Assembly: GCA_947170725.1 (NCBI GenBank)
Contig: CAMVUM010000015.1
Span: 1-64,000 of the forward strand
DNA: 64,000 nt
Source of the DNA: an uncultured Prevotella sp.
GTDB taxonomy: Bacteria > Bacteroidota > Bacteroidia > Bacteroidales > Bacteroidaceae
Reading direction: 5' to 3'
Positions 53,476 to 62,780 of this stretch are shown here, piece by piece. The position numbers and the translations under genes are program-made. Under the pieces are notes generated by a model. The model made no database searches. It saw only the letters and a list, made by a program, of their open reading frames with translations, and was not told the origin of the DNA. Positions within the stretch are counted from its first letter, which is position 1. The number at the start of each line of letters is the position of its first letter.

Positions 53476-54903
53476 TTATTTCTTCTTGTTTGAGATGCTG
53501 AGAGCCTGCTTTGCTATCTCGTTCTCGGGGTCAAGTTCCAGAATCTTGTTCCAGTAGACATCGGCGGCGTCGCGGTCGTCCTTCACGAGATTGAAGTAGC
53601 CCAGGTATCTGTAGCACTCTATGAGGCGTGCCTTGTCGCTGGAACTTTTTTCGGCGCGGGGCTCTATGATGGCTGCCAGCTGCTCATAGTGGGGCTTGGC
53701 AAGACCTTCGGTCGTTTCGGGGTCCATGTAGGAGTTGATGCGCGCAACCCAGAAGATAGAGTATTCCTCTGCGTCGGGGAACTTCTCCTTTAGTCCTGCG
53801 TATGTGCTTTCGGCCTTCTTGAACATATCCTTGCGTGCGTCTCCCTCGAGTGTGTTTGCATACTGGGTGTAGAGCTGAGCCAGTCCGACAATGTCGTTAG
53901 CCTGTGGAGTTTCCACAGAAGCGAGGAACTCCTGATATGTCTTTATGGCATTCTCGTAGTCATCGTTCTGCTTGTAGCCTTCGGATAGCTGCTTGATGAC
54001 GCCGGCGCGCTTTGTCTTGTCCTCGAAGTTCTGCTCAAGTGCTTTCTTATACATGTCGATTGCCTCATTGTGCTTCTTGGCACCGCTGAGCGCATTTCCG
54101 TAGTATGTGTAATCGAAATAGGAGAACTTAGCGCTGTCGGATTTGTTGAAGAGTGCGTCAGCATAGATGAGCGCGTTGTCATAGTCCTTCAGGTCTGTGC
54201 AGTTGAAGAACGCGAGACGGTTGTATGCGGCGTCACGCGGATTCTTCTTGAGGCCTGTCTGAGCGACTTTGAGGCTCTCGTCATACTTCTGTGAGAACCA
54301 CAGTGACATGGCGAAGCTCGTCAGGTCCGCTTCTTCCATTGCGTTGATGTCCGCCTTGCGGAAACTCTCGATGGCTTTCTCAAACTCGTTTGAAGAGTAG
54401 TAGATGCGGCCTTTCAGGGCATCAACGGCAATATCGGGACGCTGTGAGCGCAGTTCTTCCAGTTTGTCGACGGCTCCCTGTGGGCTTACCTTACGGTAGA
54501 CGTTGGCATATTTGAAGTATGCATCGGGATTCTTGGGGTCGGCATAGATGGCCATTTCATAGTTTCTTGCGGCCTCACCTCCGTTGTTTGCGCGGGCGGC
54601 CAGGTCGCCCAGCAGGATGTATGCGGGGCTATATTGGTCATTTGCCTTGAGGGCATAGTCTGCATATACCTTTGCGTTCAGCGTATCCTTGAGTTCATAG
54701 TAGGCGCGTCCGATGCCGCAGAGGACTTCCGGATTCTTTTTGTTCTTTTTGTATATATCCTTCATCTGCTTGGCCAGATCAGCGGGATTGCTCTTGATGA
54801 TGCTTGTGATCTCGTCGATTTGTGCCTTGTTGTCCTGAGCCGTTACCGGCATGCTGAGACTTATCAGCATTGCTCCTATCAATAAATGCTTTGTTTTCTT
54901 CAT
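53476..54903 (-). CDS. Secreted tetratricopeptide-repeat protein
   Basis: A signal peptide (MKKTKHLLIGAMLISLSMPVTAQ) is followed by about ten TPR-like helix pairs over residues 40-465, for example ALKANDQYSPAYILLGDLAARA and AADVYWNKILELDPENEIAKQALS. The 475-residue protein is probably a periplasmic scaffold. It is the last gene of the run exbB-exbD-exbD-tonB-pstS-like, 51 bases after the PstS-like gene, so it probably works with the TonB energy system. The specific partner is unknown. Confidence 0.88.
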   Translation of the reverse strand: MKKTKHLLIGAMLISLSMPVTAQDNKAQIDEITSIIKSNPADLAKQMKDIYKKNKKNPEVLCGIGRAYYELKDTLNAKVYADYALKANDQYSPAYILLGDLAARANNGGEAARNYEMAIYADPKNPDAYFKYANVYRKVSPQGAVDKLEELRSQRPDIAVDALKGRIYYSSNEFEKAIESFRKADINAMEEADLTSFAMSLWFSQKYDESLKVAQTGLKKNPRDAAYNRLAFFNCTDLKDYDNALIYADALFNKSDSAKFSYFDYTYYGNALSGAKKHNEAIDMYKKALEQNFEDKTKRAGVIKQLSEGYKQNDDYENAIKTYQEFLASVETPQANDIVGLAQLYTQYANTLEGDARKDMFKKAESTYAGLKEKFPDAEEYSIFWVARINSYMDPETTEGLAKPHYEQLAAIIEPRAEKSSSDKARLIECYRYLGYFNLVKDDRDAADVYWNKILELDPENEIAKQALSISNKKK

Positions 54904-54954
54904 CGTTATTTCTCGTGTTTATTATTATTCCTCTTTATTAAGTTTGTGGTTCGG

Positions 54955-55917
54955 TCATTCCGTGACGACGTTCACCTGACGGACTTCCATGTTGGCTCTG
55001 TATGGCAGCAGGCCGGCCTTGTGGATGATGAGCTGACCGCGGTGGTCGGCTGCAATGAAGTTGGTGAATCCCCACGGAAGTCCGTTGATGGGGTCGTTGA
55101 GGAGTGCGTAGATTGTGCGCACCAGCGGATAGTTGCCATTATATATGTAGAACTGGTAAGGTTTCCAGCTGCTGGCCACTGTGGCCGGGTGGATTCTGCT
55201 TACCGCCATCACAGTTATGTTCTTCTTGAATGTGACATTTGTCGTGTCACGCTTGTCGTTGAGCCAGTTTGAACCGATGATTCCGATGGAGTTCGGATGT
55301 TTCTCAACGAAGTCGATTACTTCTGCCGATTTCTTCACGGCGTAGATATTGGGGCTGTTGATGGGTTTGCCGTCGAGGAGAGAGTCCACACAGAAGTGGA
55401 CGGTGCTTGACTGTTTGTTGTCGAATGCGACCTCGATGTCGCCCAGTTTTGATTCGGGATACAGCTTGTCCCACTTTGACACCTTGCCGGACAGTACGAG
55501 CTTGAGGTCCTGAAGGGATATTATGGTGTCAGGGTTTTCCTTGTTGACAATAAGTGCCAGACCGTCATAAGCCAACGGTACGGCAACGGGCAGAAATCGG
55601 CGGTCCTTCAGGTTCTGCTCTTCTCTTTTGGTAAATCTGCGTGTGGTGATGGCCAGACACGTCTGCTCTTTCATCAGCATGTTGACGGCATCCAGCTCGT
55701 TGGTGTATTGAGGAATTAGCTTTGCGTTAGGATAGATACTTTGGAATACCCCAACTTCTTCCTCGATTATAGGACTGAAACTCTCATCAGAGACGAACTT
55801 AATCGTCCCTGATGAGTATGTATCAGTTCTGCCGTTCTTCGGTTTCCGGTTGCAGGCAACCGAGAGACAGAGAACGAGAGATAATCCAACTGTTATGTTG
55901 AATAGGCATTTCTTCAT
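54955..55917 (-). CDS. PstS-like periplasmic substrate-binding lipoprotein
   Basis: The lipoprotein signal ends at SVACNRK (Cys near residue 22). The rest resembles PstS-type phosphate-binding proteins: GTIKFVSDESFSPIIEEEV, AITTRRFTKREEQNL, YDGLALIVNKENPD, LVLSGKVSKWDKL and NSIGIIGSNW. No pstCAB genes lie nearby; instead it follows tonB and the ExbB/ExbD genes. A role in sensing or binding phosphate or another anion for TonB-linked uptake is inference. Length is 320 residues. Confidence 0.85.
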   Translation of the reverse strand: MKKCLFNITVGLSLVLCLSVACNRKPKNGRTDTYSSGTIKFVSDESFSPIIEEEVGVFQSIYPNAKLIPQYTNELDAVNMLMKEQTCLAITTRRFTKREEQNLKDRRFLPVAVPLAYDGLALIVNKENPDTIISLQDLKLVLSGKVSKWDKLYPESKLGDIEVAFDNKQSSTVHFCVDSLLDGKPINSPNIYAVKKSAEVIDFVEKHPNSIGIIGSNWLNDKRDTTNVTFKKNITVMAVSRIHPATVASSWKPYQFYIYNGNYPLVRTIYALLNDPINGLPWGFTNFIAADHRGQLIIHKAGLLPYRANMEVRQVNVVTE

Positions 55918-55986
55918 TTTGCTGTAATTATATTGTTACAGGTTGATGATCATTTTACGTAGCCGTAGTGTGGCTGCCGGATATGT

Positions 55987-56817
55987 TTACTGCAACTGGA
56001 ATGTCACAGGCAACGTGAACCAAACAGGCACTGCTGCACCGTTCTGCTTACCGGGAATCCATCGCGGCATGGCCTTAACCACGCGCAGGGCTTCCTTGTC
56101 GAGTGACGGGTCAACCGAGCGTACTACCGAAGCGTTGCTGATAGAGCCGTCCTTACCTACGACGAAGCGTACGATAACGCGTCCCTGAACACCGTTCTCT
56201 TCTGCAACGGCAGGATATTTGATGTTCTTGCTCAGCCACTCCATCAGCTTGCCGTCACCACCGGGGAATGTAGGCATCTGTTCAACGATGTCGAACGGCT
56301 TCTCTTCCTCTTTCGGTTTCTCGTCAGCGATGACTTCCTTGGCTTTCAGCACTTCACCTTCAGCCTCGTCGTTACCCTTTACGTCGAATGAACCGATGGC
56401 GGTTGTTGACTTTGCAAGTTCGTCCTGTGACTTCAACTCGTCTTCAGGCTTCACTTCCTCGTCTTTCTTAATCTCGGGTGCGGTGAACTTCACCGAACTC
56501 TTGACCTTCTCAACGACTTTCTGCTCCATCTCAACCTTTACAGGCTCCTTGCGCTCAACCTTGGCTTCCTTCTTCTGAGCGAGCTGCGACAGCTCAACGT
56601 CAGTAGTGATGGCAACCTTCTTAGGCATTGCGTTCTGAATGGCGACTTTTGCGATGACACCGATGAAGATGAGGGCAATGACAGCAATAACGATGGTTAA
56701 CGCCTGGAGATTTCTCTTACCAGTATCCTTGCGGAGCACGTATGCACCATATTCCTTGTTCTTGCCTTCAAAGACGAGCTCGACCCAGTTATTGTCTATT
56801 AGATCTATTTTTGACAT
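55987..56817 (-). CDS. tonB: Energy transducer TonB
   Basis: TonB passes proton-motive energy from ExbB/ExbD to outer-membrane receptors. The 276-residue protein has a cytoplasmic head (NKEYGAYVLRKDTGKRN), one membrane helix (about 37-58), a Lys/Glu-rich periplasmic spacer, and a C-terminal TonB domain (about 190-276; VRFVVGKDGSISNASVVRSVDPSLDKEALRVV split here as the core region, ending PVTFQLQ). It follows two exbD genes in one operon. Confidence 0.93.
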   Translation of the reverse strand: MSKIDLIDNNWVELVFEGKNKEYGAYVLRKDTGKRNLQALTIVIAVIALIFIGVIAKVAIQNAMPKKVAITTDVELSQLAQKKEAKVERKEPVKVEMEQKVVEKVKSSVKFTAPEIKKDEEVKPEDELKSQDELAKSTTAIGSFDVKGNDEAEGEVLKAKEVIADEKPKEEEKPFDIVEQMPTFPGGDGKLMEWLSKNIKYPAVAEENGVQGRVIVRFVVGKDGSISNASVVRSVDPSLDKEALRVVKAMPRWIPGKQNGAAVPVWFTLPVTFQLQ

Positions 56818-56849
56818 AGTTCTTCTGTTTAAATGTTATTAGCCACTGA

Positions 56850-57497
56850 TTACTTTATGCCTTTCAGACCGAGGAGTTTCTCGTCGTCAGGGTTAATCTT
56901 GTCAATGACATATTTACCAATACTGCAAATCTGCATCTCGTCCAGAGCTTCAACCATATTGTTATAGTTGGCGGTGTCCATAGGCTTGATAATGATGGTC
57001 AGCGTAGGAATCTTCTCACCATTAATGTTACCTTTCTTCAGTTCTTCGAGTTCTTTGTTGTAGACCTCGTCAGACATTGTTGAGCCGATAGCACTTTTCT
57101 TCTCATCCAGCTTCTGCTTGGCGAGCATGATTTTGGCAACAGGATTTATACCTTCCTCTGTAACGTGCTGCATGAGCACCTTGCGGATTCCGTCCTTACC
57201 CCATGTCGTCTCTTTGATGCACTCAGGATTTTCATAATCGGGAAGTCCCGGAATATAATAAATCTTGTCGTTGGCGGCCAGATAGATGGTGATGGTGTGA
57301 GATGCCTTTGTCACGGACTTGTCTTCCTTCTCGAGGTTCTTGTCGTTGCTCGGCATCGTCAGCTGCATCGCACTCGGCTTGCTCAGGGTGGTACAGAGCA
57401 TGAAGAACGTGATAAGAAGCATCATCATGTCCACCATCGGCGTAAAGTCGACTCGGGTCTGCTTTTTCTTCTGCTTACTTCCTTTTTTCTTTGCCAT
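56850..57497 (-). CDS. Biopolymer transport protein ExbD/TolR, second copy
   Basis: The 215-residue protein has a Lys-rich start, then VDFTPMVDMMMLLITFFML, the single ExbD helix with the conserved Asp used in proton flow. The periplasmic part is long for ExbD. It starts 3 bases after the stop of the first exbD, so the two are tightly coupled. Confidence 0.92.
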   Translation of the reverse strand: MAKKKGSKQKKKQTRVDFTPMVDMMMLLITFFMLCTTLSKPSAMQLTMPSNDKNLEKEDKSVTKASHTITIYLAANDKIYYIPGLPDYENPECIKETTWGKDGIRKVLMQHVTEEGINPVAKIMLAKQKLDEKKSAIGSTMSDEVYNKELEELKKGNINGEKIPTLTIIIKPMDTANYNNMVEALDEMQICSIGKYVIDKINPDDEKLLGLKGIK

Positions 57498-57500
57498 GTA

Positions 57501-58112
57501 TTATTCCTCCCCGGTTTTAAGGTTAGTGATGAGCTGGTAGCGGTTCTCGTTCATGTCCTGCAACTCTGACATCACGATCTTCACAACCTTATACGGTGTC
57601 TTGGCATCGCACTTGATTGCGAGTTTCATGTCGGAGTTTGCTTCCTTTGCGGCTGAAACCCACTCTTGGAACTGACTCATTCCTCCGTCAATACTGTCGG
57701 TAGGAACGCCTTGTGTCTGGATGAACTCTGACATCTTGTCCGGTTCCAGATTCAGATAGGCCGGAAACTTGTCTATTGACATACCGATGGCACTATTCTC
57801 CATGAACTTCTTAACCTGCGTCTTGTTCAGTGATACGCCGAACTTGTCGGCCATGCTCTGAAGCATGGCAGCTCCGTCGTTCTTGTTGTCTGTGCCAAGG
57901 AATATCTTTCCAGACGGGTCGATGAGGATGTTCAGCACATCCTTCTCGGGCACCTTCTTGTCTGACACCGAGCTTGGCGTGTTGACCTGCACTGGTTCCG
58001 GCTGCAAGAATGTTGATGTCAACATAAAGAAGCACAGAAGCAGCGTCATCACGTCAGACATAGGGGTCATGTCTATCCAGACGTCCTTCTTTTCTATTTT
58101 TATTTTACCCAT
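57501..58112 (-). CDS. Biopolymer transport protein ExbD/TolR, first copy
   Basis: The 203-residue protein has IDMTPMSDVMTLLLCFFML as its single membrane helix with the proton-channel Asp. It ends YKVVKIVMSELQDMNENRYQLITNLKTGEE. It lies between exbB (29 bases upstream) and the second exbD. Two different ExbD proteins could form a mixed dimer inside the ExbB pentamer; this is inference. Confidence 0.92.
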   Translation of the reverse strand: MGKIKIEKKDVWIDMTPMSDVMTLLLCFFMLTSTFLQPEPVQVNTPSSVSDKKVPEKDVLNILIDPSGKIFLGTDNKNDGAAMLQSMADKFGVSLNKTQVKKFMENSAIGMSIDKFPAYLNLEPDKMSEFIQTQGVPTDSIDGGMSQFQEWVSAAKEANSDMKLAIKCDAKTPYKVVKIVMSELQDMNENRYQLITNLKTGEE

Positions 58113-58141
58113 TATTATAAACTAATTAAAAGGTAAAACAA

Positions 58142-58981
58142 TTAAGCCTCCTCTGTGTGGTTAACGTCGTAAGTTGTAGCTATAGTGTAACCAACCTCGT
58201 CGAGTGCGTATGTGAGCTTGTCAATGCGGTTTGTGAGGAAGTTGTAAGAAACAACGGCCACCCAAGATGTCAAAATACCTGAAGCGGTGTTCACAAGGGC
58301 CTCAGAAATACCGGCAGACAGAGCAGAAGAGTCGGCACCACCACTTGAAGACAGAGCAGAGAACGAGCTGATCATACCCAACACAGTTCCGAACAGAGCG
58401 GTAAGAGTACCCAGAGTAACGATTGTAGCGATGATCGGGAGGTTCATCTGCAGAGTAGGCATCTCCAGCTGAGTAGCCTCCTCGTGAGCCTGCTGAATCT
58501 TAGCGATCTTCTGTGCCTTCTTCATGGTGTTGTTGCTCTCAACCTCCTTATAGGCCTTGATAGAAGCTGAAACCACGTTGGCTACAGAACCCTTCATCTT
58601 GTTGCAGAGCTGCTGGGCCTCGTCGAACTTACCGGCCTTGATGAGTTCCTTTACCTGAGCGGTGAACTTGCCGAGGGGCATAGTACCGAAAGAAACTCTC
58701 TGAGCGAGGATACGCTCTACTGTCAGAACGATAACTGAGAGCAACAGTGTGAGGATAAGACCTACTACGAGACCTCCTTTATACACGATACCAAACATAT
58801 CTCCGGGAATCGGATGGCCATTGCGGTCGCCGTTAACGAAGTGACTGGGATCACCGAGTACAAAGAAATAGAAACAGTATGCGATTACGCAGCATACGGC
58901 GAGAATCCAGATAGCGTTCTTTACTCCTACTGTGCCCGTTGATTTCTTGGCTGGGGCTGCAGCCTTTGTTGTTGTTGCCAT
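58142..58981 (-). CDS. exbB: MotA/TolQ/ExbB proton channel protein
   Basis: ExbB forms the pentameric proton channel around ExbD. The 279-residue protein has an N-terminal helix (about 25-45), a second helix (about 75-98), a cytoplasmic loop with FDEAQQLCNKMKGS, and the paired C-terminal helices LPIIATIVTLGTLTALFGTVLGMISSF (as two segments) and GILTSWVAVVSYN. It is the first gene of the operon, with a -7 box upstream at 59094. Confidence 0.93.
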   Translation of the reverse strand: MATTTKAAAPAKKSTGTVGVKNAIWILAVCCVIAYCFYFFVLGDPSHFVNGDRNGHPIPGDMFGIVYKGGLVVGLILTLLLSVIVLTVERILAQRVSFGTMPLGKFTAQVKELIKAGKFDEAQQLCNKMKGSVANVVSASIKAYKEVESNNTMKKAQKIAKIQQAHEEATQLEMPTLQMNLPIIATIVTLGTLTALFGTVLGMISSFSALSSSGGADSSALSAGISEALVNTASGILTSWVAVVSYNFLTNRIDKLTYALDEVGYTIATTYDVNHTEEA

Positions 58982-59093
58982 AATTTGTTTTTTAATTTTT
59001 TAGTTATTTATAAATTTAAGTTGTATTGTCTTTATAATAAGATTAGGCCGCAACGGCCGGACATCTTGATGTTTTTCCATTCAATTCTAACGG

Positions 59094-59101
59094 CAAAGAT
59101 A
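59094..59101 (-). promoter_or_regulatory. Candidate -7 box (TATCTTTG, minus strand) for the exbB operon
   Basis: On the minus strand the sequence reads TATCTTTG, 113 bases before the exbB ATG. No TTG is found at the expected distance. Confidence 0.5.
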
Positions 59102-59205
59102 GCAAAATAAAGCAGACGGGATGCTGGATTAGCATCTTTTAACTATGTATTGGTTAAAATTTGTCTGCTTCTTTGTCTTGACGTCCGGATATTGTGGCTC
59201 TAGGT

Positions 59206-60399
59206 TTACTTCAGTTCTGCCAACGCCTCCTTTATCCGCCTCATGGCTTCAATGATATTATCGTCGCTTGTGGCGTAGCTCATGCGGAAACATTCGGGGT
59301 CTCCGAATGCGTCGCCTCCCACTGTTGCCACGTGGCCTTTCTCCAGCAGATACATGGCGAGGTCGGTCGAGTCGGCTATTGTCACCATGCCGTCCGTCTT
59401 GCCGTAGAAGCTGCTGCATTTGGGGAAGAGATAGAACGCTCCTTCCGGTACGTTGACTTCCAGTCCGGGAATGTCTTTGGCCAGACGGACAATGAGGTCG
59501 CGGCGGCGTTCGAATGCCTTGCGCATTTCCTCGACGCAGTCCTGGCTCGCGGTGTAGGCGAACTCGGCGGCCTTCTGGCTGACGGAGCACGGACCGCTGG
59601 TGTATTGTCCCTGCAGCTTGTTGCATCCCTTGACGATCCATTCCGGAGCGGCGATGTATCCTATGCGCCAGCCTGTCATTGCGTATGCCTTTGACACGCC
59701 GTTGACGATGATGGCGCGCTCTTTCATTCCGGGGAACTGGGCTATGCTTTCGTGGCGTCCCACATAATTGATATGCTCATAAATCTCGTCGGCCAAAACG
59801 AAGAGGTCTTCGTGGCGTTTGATGACTTCTGCCAGTGCGGCCAGTTCGTCCTTTGAATAGACGCTTCCGGTAGGGTTGCTCGGTGAGCAGAGTATGAGCA
59901 TGCGTGTCTTCGGTGTGATGGCTGCCTCGAGCTGTTCCGGTGTCATCTTGAAGTTCTGGTCGAATCCGGCCTCTACAATCACCGGTTCGCCTCCGGCCAA
60001 CTTGACCATCTGCGGATAGGACACCCAGTAGGGGGCGGGGATTATGACCTCGTCGCCGTCGTTGACCAGCGCCATCAGCGTGTTGCAGACGCTTTGTTTG
60101 GCACCGTTGGACACGAGAATCTCTGATGTCGTGTAATCAAGGCCGTTTTCCTTTTTCAGTTTTTCTGCAATGGCTGTGCGCAGGTCGGCATATCCCGGAA
60201 CGGGAGAATAGCGTGAGAAATTCTCGTCTACGGCTTTTTTTGCGGCAGCCTTTATGTGGTCGGGTGTGTTGAAGTCAGGTTCACCGACGCTCATGTTGAT
60301 CACGTCTATGCCCTGTGCTTTCATTTCTGAACTCTTTTGTGACATAGCCAAGGTGGCTGAAGGCGCAAGCCTTTGCAAACGGTCTGATAGTTGTGCCAT
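59206..60399 (-). CDS. aspC: PLP-dependent aspartate aminotransferase (class I)
   Basis: The enzyme exchanges amino groups between aspartate and 2-oxoglutarate or related acids. The 397-residue fold-type I protein has VSVGEPDFNTPDHI-like text (NMSVGEPDFNTPDHI), SNGAKQSVCNTL, CSPSNPTGSVY, and the PLP lysine K237 in GVSKAYAMTGWRIGY. YATSDDNI near the end carries no unusual change; the substrate-binding Arg is expected in FRMSYATS. The exact substrate range cannot be told. A -7 box lies upstream. Confidence 0.92.
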   Translation of the reverse strand: MAQLSDRLQRLAPSATLAMSQKSSEMKAQGIDVINMSVGEPDFNTPDHIKAAAKKAVDENFSRYSPVPGYADLRTAIAEKLKKENGLDYTTSEILVSNGAKQSVCNTLMALVNDGDEVIIPAPYWVSYPQMVKLAGGEPVIVEAGFDQNFKMTPEQLEAAITPKTRMLILCSPSNPTGSVYSKDELAALAEVIKRHEDLFVLADEIYEHINYVGRHESIAQFPGMKERAIIVNGVSKAYAMTGWRIGYIAAPEWIVKGCNKLQGQYTSGPCSVSQKAAEFAYTASQDCVEEMRKAFERRRDLIVRLAKDIPGLEVNVPEGAFYLFPKCSSFYGKTDGMVTIADSTDLAMYLLEKGHVATVGGDAFGDPECFRMSYATSDDNIIEAMRRIKEALAELK

Positions 60400-60427
60400 A
60401 TTTAATATTATTGTATTATAATAGCTG

Positions 60428-60435
60428 CAAAATTA
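60428..60435 (-). promoter_or_regulatory. Candidate -7 box (TAATTTTG, minus strand) for aspC
   Basis: On the minus strand the sequence reads TAATTTTG, 29 bases before the aspC ATG. The -33 element is unclear. Confidence 0.5.
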
Positions 60436-60756
60436 AGTATTTTATTTCTTTCGGGAGAAGAAATATTGCTTTTTTTTCATGATATGGCGTTTGTAGCTTA
60501 CAAAAGTTACTTTCTGAGGGTTTGCGGGGAAGGTGCGGATGTCGGGGAAAAGGCGTGGCATTCTCTGTCCTGAGCCGGCGGCAGGCGTTTTCTCAATGGG
60601 GTGGGCCGAAGGAAATCTGTCTGAAGAAACGGTGGGGCTTTGTCTTCTTTTTTCCTTGTTTTAGCCTCTTGAGAGTGGTGACTTTCTGAAAAAATCCGGC
60701 CGTGGGCGGAAATATCGCAATTATGGGTGTGCCAAAAATCAAAGATTTTAGGGATG

Positions 60757-61047
60757 AAATATTTACATTGTTCGTAATTTGCTTATTGCCAGTCGGTTGC
60801 GAAAACGGGTGGCCTTCCGGTTTTTCAGCGGAGCTTCTCTGGTTTTGCCGTAAGGCTCTCCCGGGAGTGCAACGGGGGCCTTACGGCTTTGCAACGGGGC
60901 TGCCGCTGCATGGCGAAAGCGGCTCCGCTGTGACCCCGGGAGAGCCTTACGGCAGGAAAAAGGTAGTTTTTCTGTACATTTTTCAGGGTCACAAATTGTG
61001 GGAAATCTTTGTCCCTGAAAGGCCGGGAGGCTCTTGCGGGCTTCTCA
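60757..61047 (+). repeat. Dispersed palindromic element, copy D
   Basis: This is the best-preserved copy, 291 bp. It starts with ATATTTACATTGTTCGTAA and the core at 60846-60954 has a perfect 20-bp inverted repeat (60846-60865 with 60935-60954). An internal GGGGGCCTTACGGC near 60885 can compete for the left arm. AAGGTAGTTTTTC follows the core as in copy A, and the element ends near GGCCGGGAGGCTC. It lies between aspC and ribBA. The flanks 60436-60756 and 61048-61296 show nothing I recognise. Confidence 0.78.
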
Positions 61048-61296
61048 AAGTGTGGAAAATGTGTTTTTTCTCTGGTCGGCTTTGCGTCAGGTTGTTCCAA
61101 TTAAGGCCCCGCGGGTGTCGGGATTTGTCTGGAAGGGAAGTTTTCGTGGAGGTGATTTTGTAAGGATATCAGATTACGTGGGCTGATGTCTGTCATTTGT
61201 TGTTTTTTAATAGGGGGCTTCAGACATTCAAAATGTTCGTTTGTGGTGACATGCGTTTTTTTCTCGTTGCTATTTTGCACACTTCCATGAATGGAG

Positions 61297-61381
61297 TAGG
61301 GACATAATCCTGTTTCCGGCCGGCTGTGAACCACTGATATCCGAAGGCGGTCCTGCAGGCTGAAACGGGATTGTGTCCCTA
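61297..61381 (-). terminator. Large hairpin after ribBA
   Basis: Arms of 20 bases (61297-61316 and 61362-61381) pair with two mismatches around a 45-base loop that has its own pairing. It begins 45 bases after the ribBA stop on the minus strand. The left arm shares 18 bases with the interior of the 96-bp element at 28240-28257, so it may be a repeat relic rather than a simple terminator. Confidence 0.5.
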
Positions 61382-61425
61382 TTGCTGTGTGCGGGTTGTT
61401 ATGGGGCTTCTTGCCCGTTGTCGTT

Positions 61426-62634
61426 CTAAAGATGGAGAGTGTGGCCCATACGGTCTTTCTTCGTCTGAAGGTAGCGGAAGTCGAATTCGTTGGGCTTGAC
61501 TTCTATAGGCACGTTCTCTACGATTTCAATGCCGTAGGCTTCGAGACCAACCCGTTTCACGGGGTTGTTGGTCATTAGGCGCATCTTGTGGACACCGAGG
61601 TGCATGAGCATTTGTGCTCCGCATCCATAGTCGCGCTCGTCCGGCTTGAACCCAAGGTGGACGTTGGCGTCAACGGTGTCGTAGCCCTCCTCCTGCAGTT
61701 TGTAGGCGGCAATCTTGTTCATCAGTCCAATGCCGCGCCCTTCCTGCTGCATGTATATTATCACGCCCTTGCCTTCTTTCTCAATCATTTCCATGGCCTT
61801 GTGAAGCTGTTCGCCGCAGTCGCAGCGCATGCTGCCGAGTATATCTCCTGTGGCGCATGACGAGTGGACGCGCACCAGAACAGGTTCGTCTTTCTCCCAC
61901 TGTCCTTTGATAAGCGCCATGTGTTCCAGTCCGTTGCTTTTCTGGCGGAAAGGAATGAGCTGGAAGTGACCGTATTTTGTTGGCATGTTCACACGGTCCC
62001 CGACTTCTATGAGCGATTCGTGTTTCAGCCTGTAGGCAATCATGTCGCGTATGGAGATTATCTTCAGTCCGAACTGTCCGGCCATCGTGAGCAGCTGGGG
62101 CAGACGTGCCATGGTTCCGTCATCGTTCATTATTTCCATCAGGGCTGCGGCCGGATAGAGTCCGGCCAGGCGGCAGAGGTCTACTCCGGCCTCGGTATGT
62201 CCGCTGCGGCGCAAAACTCCGTTGTCCTGGGCGTATAGCGGATTGATGTGGCCCGGACGTCCGAATGTCTGCGGGGTGGCGGTAGGGTCGGCCAGCGCGC
62301 GTATTGTGGCTGCGCGGTCGGCTGCCGATACGCCCGTGGTGCATCCTTCAAGCTTGTCGATTGTAACGGTGAAGGGTGTGCCGAGCACGGACGTGTTGTC
62401 CTCTACCTGGCGCGGTAGATCCAGTTCGGCACAGCGTGACAGGGTTATTGGGGCGCAAAGCACGCCGCGGGCATGCTTGAGCATGAAGTTGACTTTCTCC
62501 GGGGTTATCTTCTCGGCTGCTATTATCAGGTCGCCCTCGTTCTCGCGGTCTTCGTCATCGACAACGATGACGAATTTGCCTTCCTTGAAGTCGGAAATGG
62601 CTTCTTCTATTGTGTTTAGTATGATTTCTGACAT
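61426..62634 (-). CDS. ribBA: Bifunctional 3,4-dihydroxy-2-butanone-4-phosphate synthase / GTP cyclohydrolase II
   Basis: This protein makes both precursors of riboflavin. The RibB domain (about residues 1-200) has [28 protein letters not shown] as [11 protein letters not shown], and the conserved active-site acids. The RibA domain (about 205-400) has the zinc site [30 protein letters not shown] and [10 protein letters not shown]. Length is 402 residues. No FMN riboswitch was recognised upstream. Confidence 0.96.
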   Translation of the reverse strand: MSEIILNTIEEAISDFKEGKFVIVVDDEDRENEGDLIIAAEKITPEKVNFMLKHARGVLCAPITLSRCAELDLPRQVEDNTSVLGTPFTVTIDKLEGCTTGVSAADRAATIRALADPTATPQTFGRPGHINPLYAQDNGVLRRSGHTEAGVDLCRLAGLYPAAALMEIMNDDGTMARLPQLLTMAGQFGLKIISIRDMIAYRLKHESLIEVGDRVNMPTKYGHFQLIPFRQKSNGLEHMALIKGQWEKDEPVLVRVHSSCATGDILGSMRCDCGEQLHKAMEMIEKEGKGVIIYMQQEGRGIGLMNKIAAYKLQEEGYDTVDANVHLGFKPDERDYGCGAQMLMHLGVHKMRLMTNNPVKRVGLEAYGIEIVENVPIEVKPNEFDFRYLQTKKDRMGHTLHL

Positions 62635-62780
62635 ATTTGTCTTGGTTTTGTTCTTTTGCTTGTATTACTGTTCCTTTTTTTAGGTTGCGGTCCGGACATA
62701 AGAGTGGTTTTCTTTGTCTGTCCGTTCTCTCTCTCTTCTCGGGAAATGTCGTTTGACTGTCGTGCGCGCTCCAGAGGAAA

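Noticed and set aside
60702..61163. 153-residue plus-strand frame, and similar frames at 14351-14572, 32622-33125 and 46203-46580
   Set aside because: All lie in copies of the GC-rich palindromic element; the translations are not alike between copies, so the DNA and not the protein is what is repeated.
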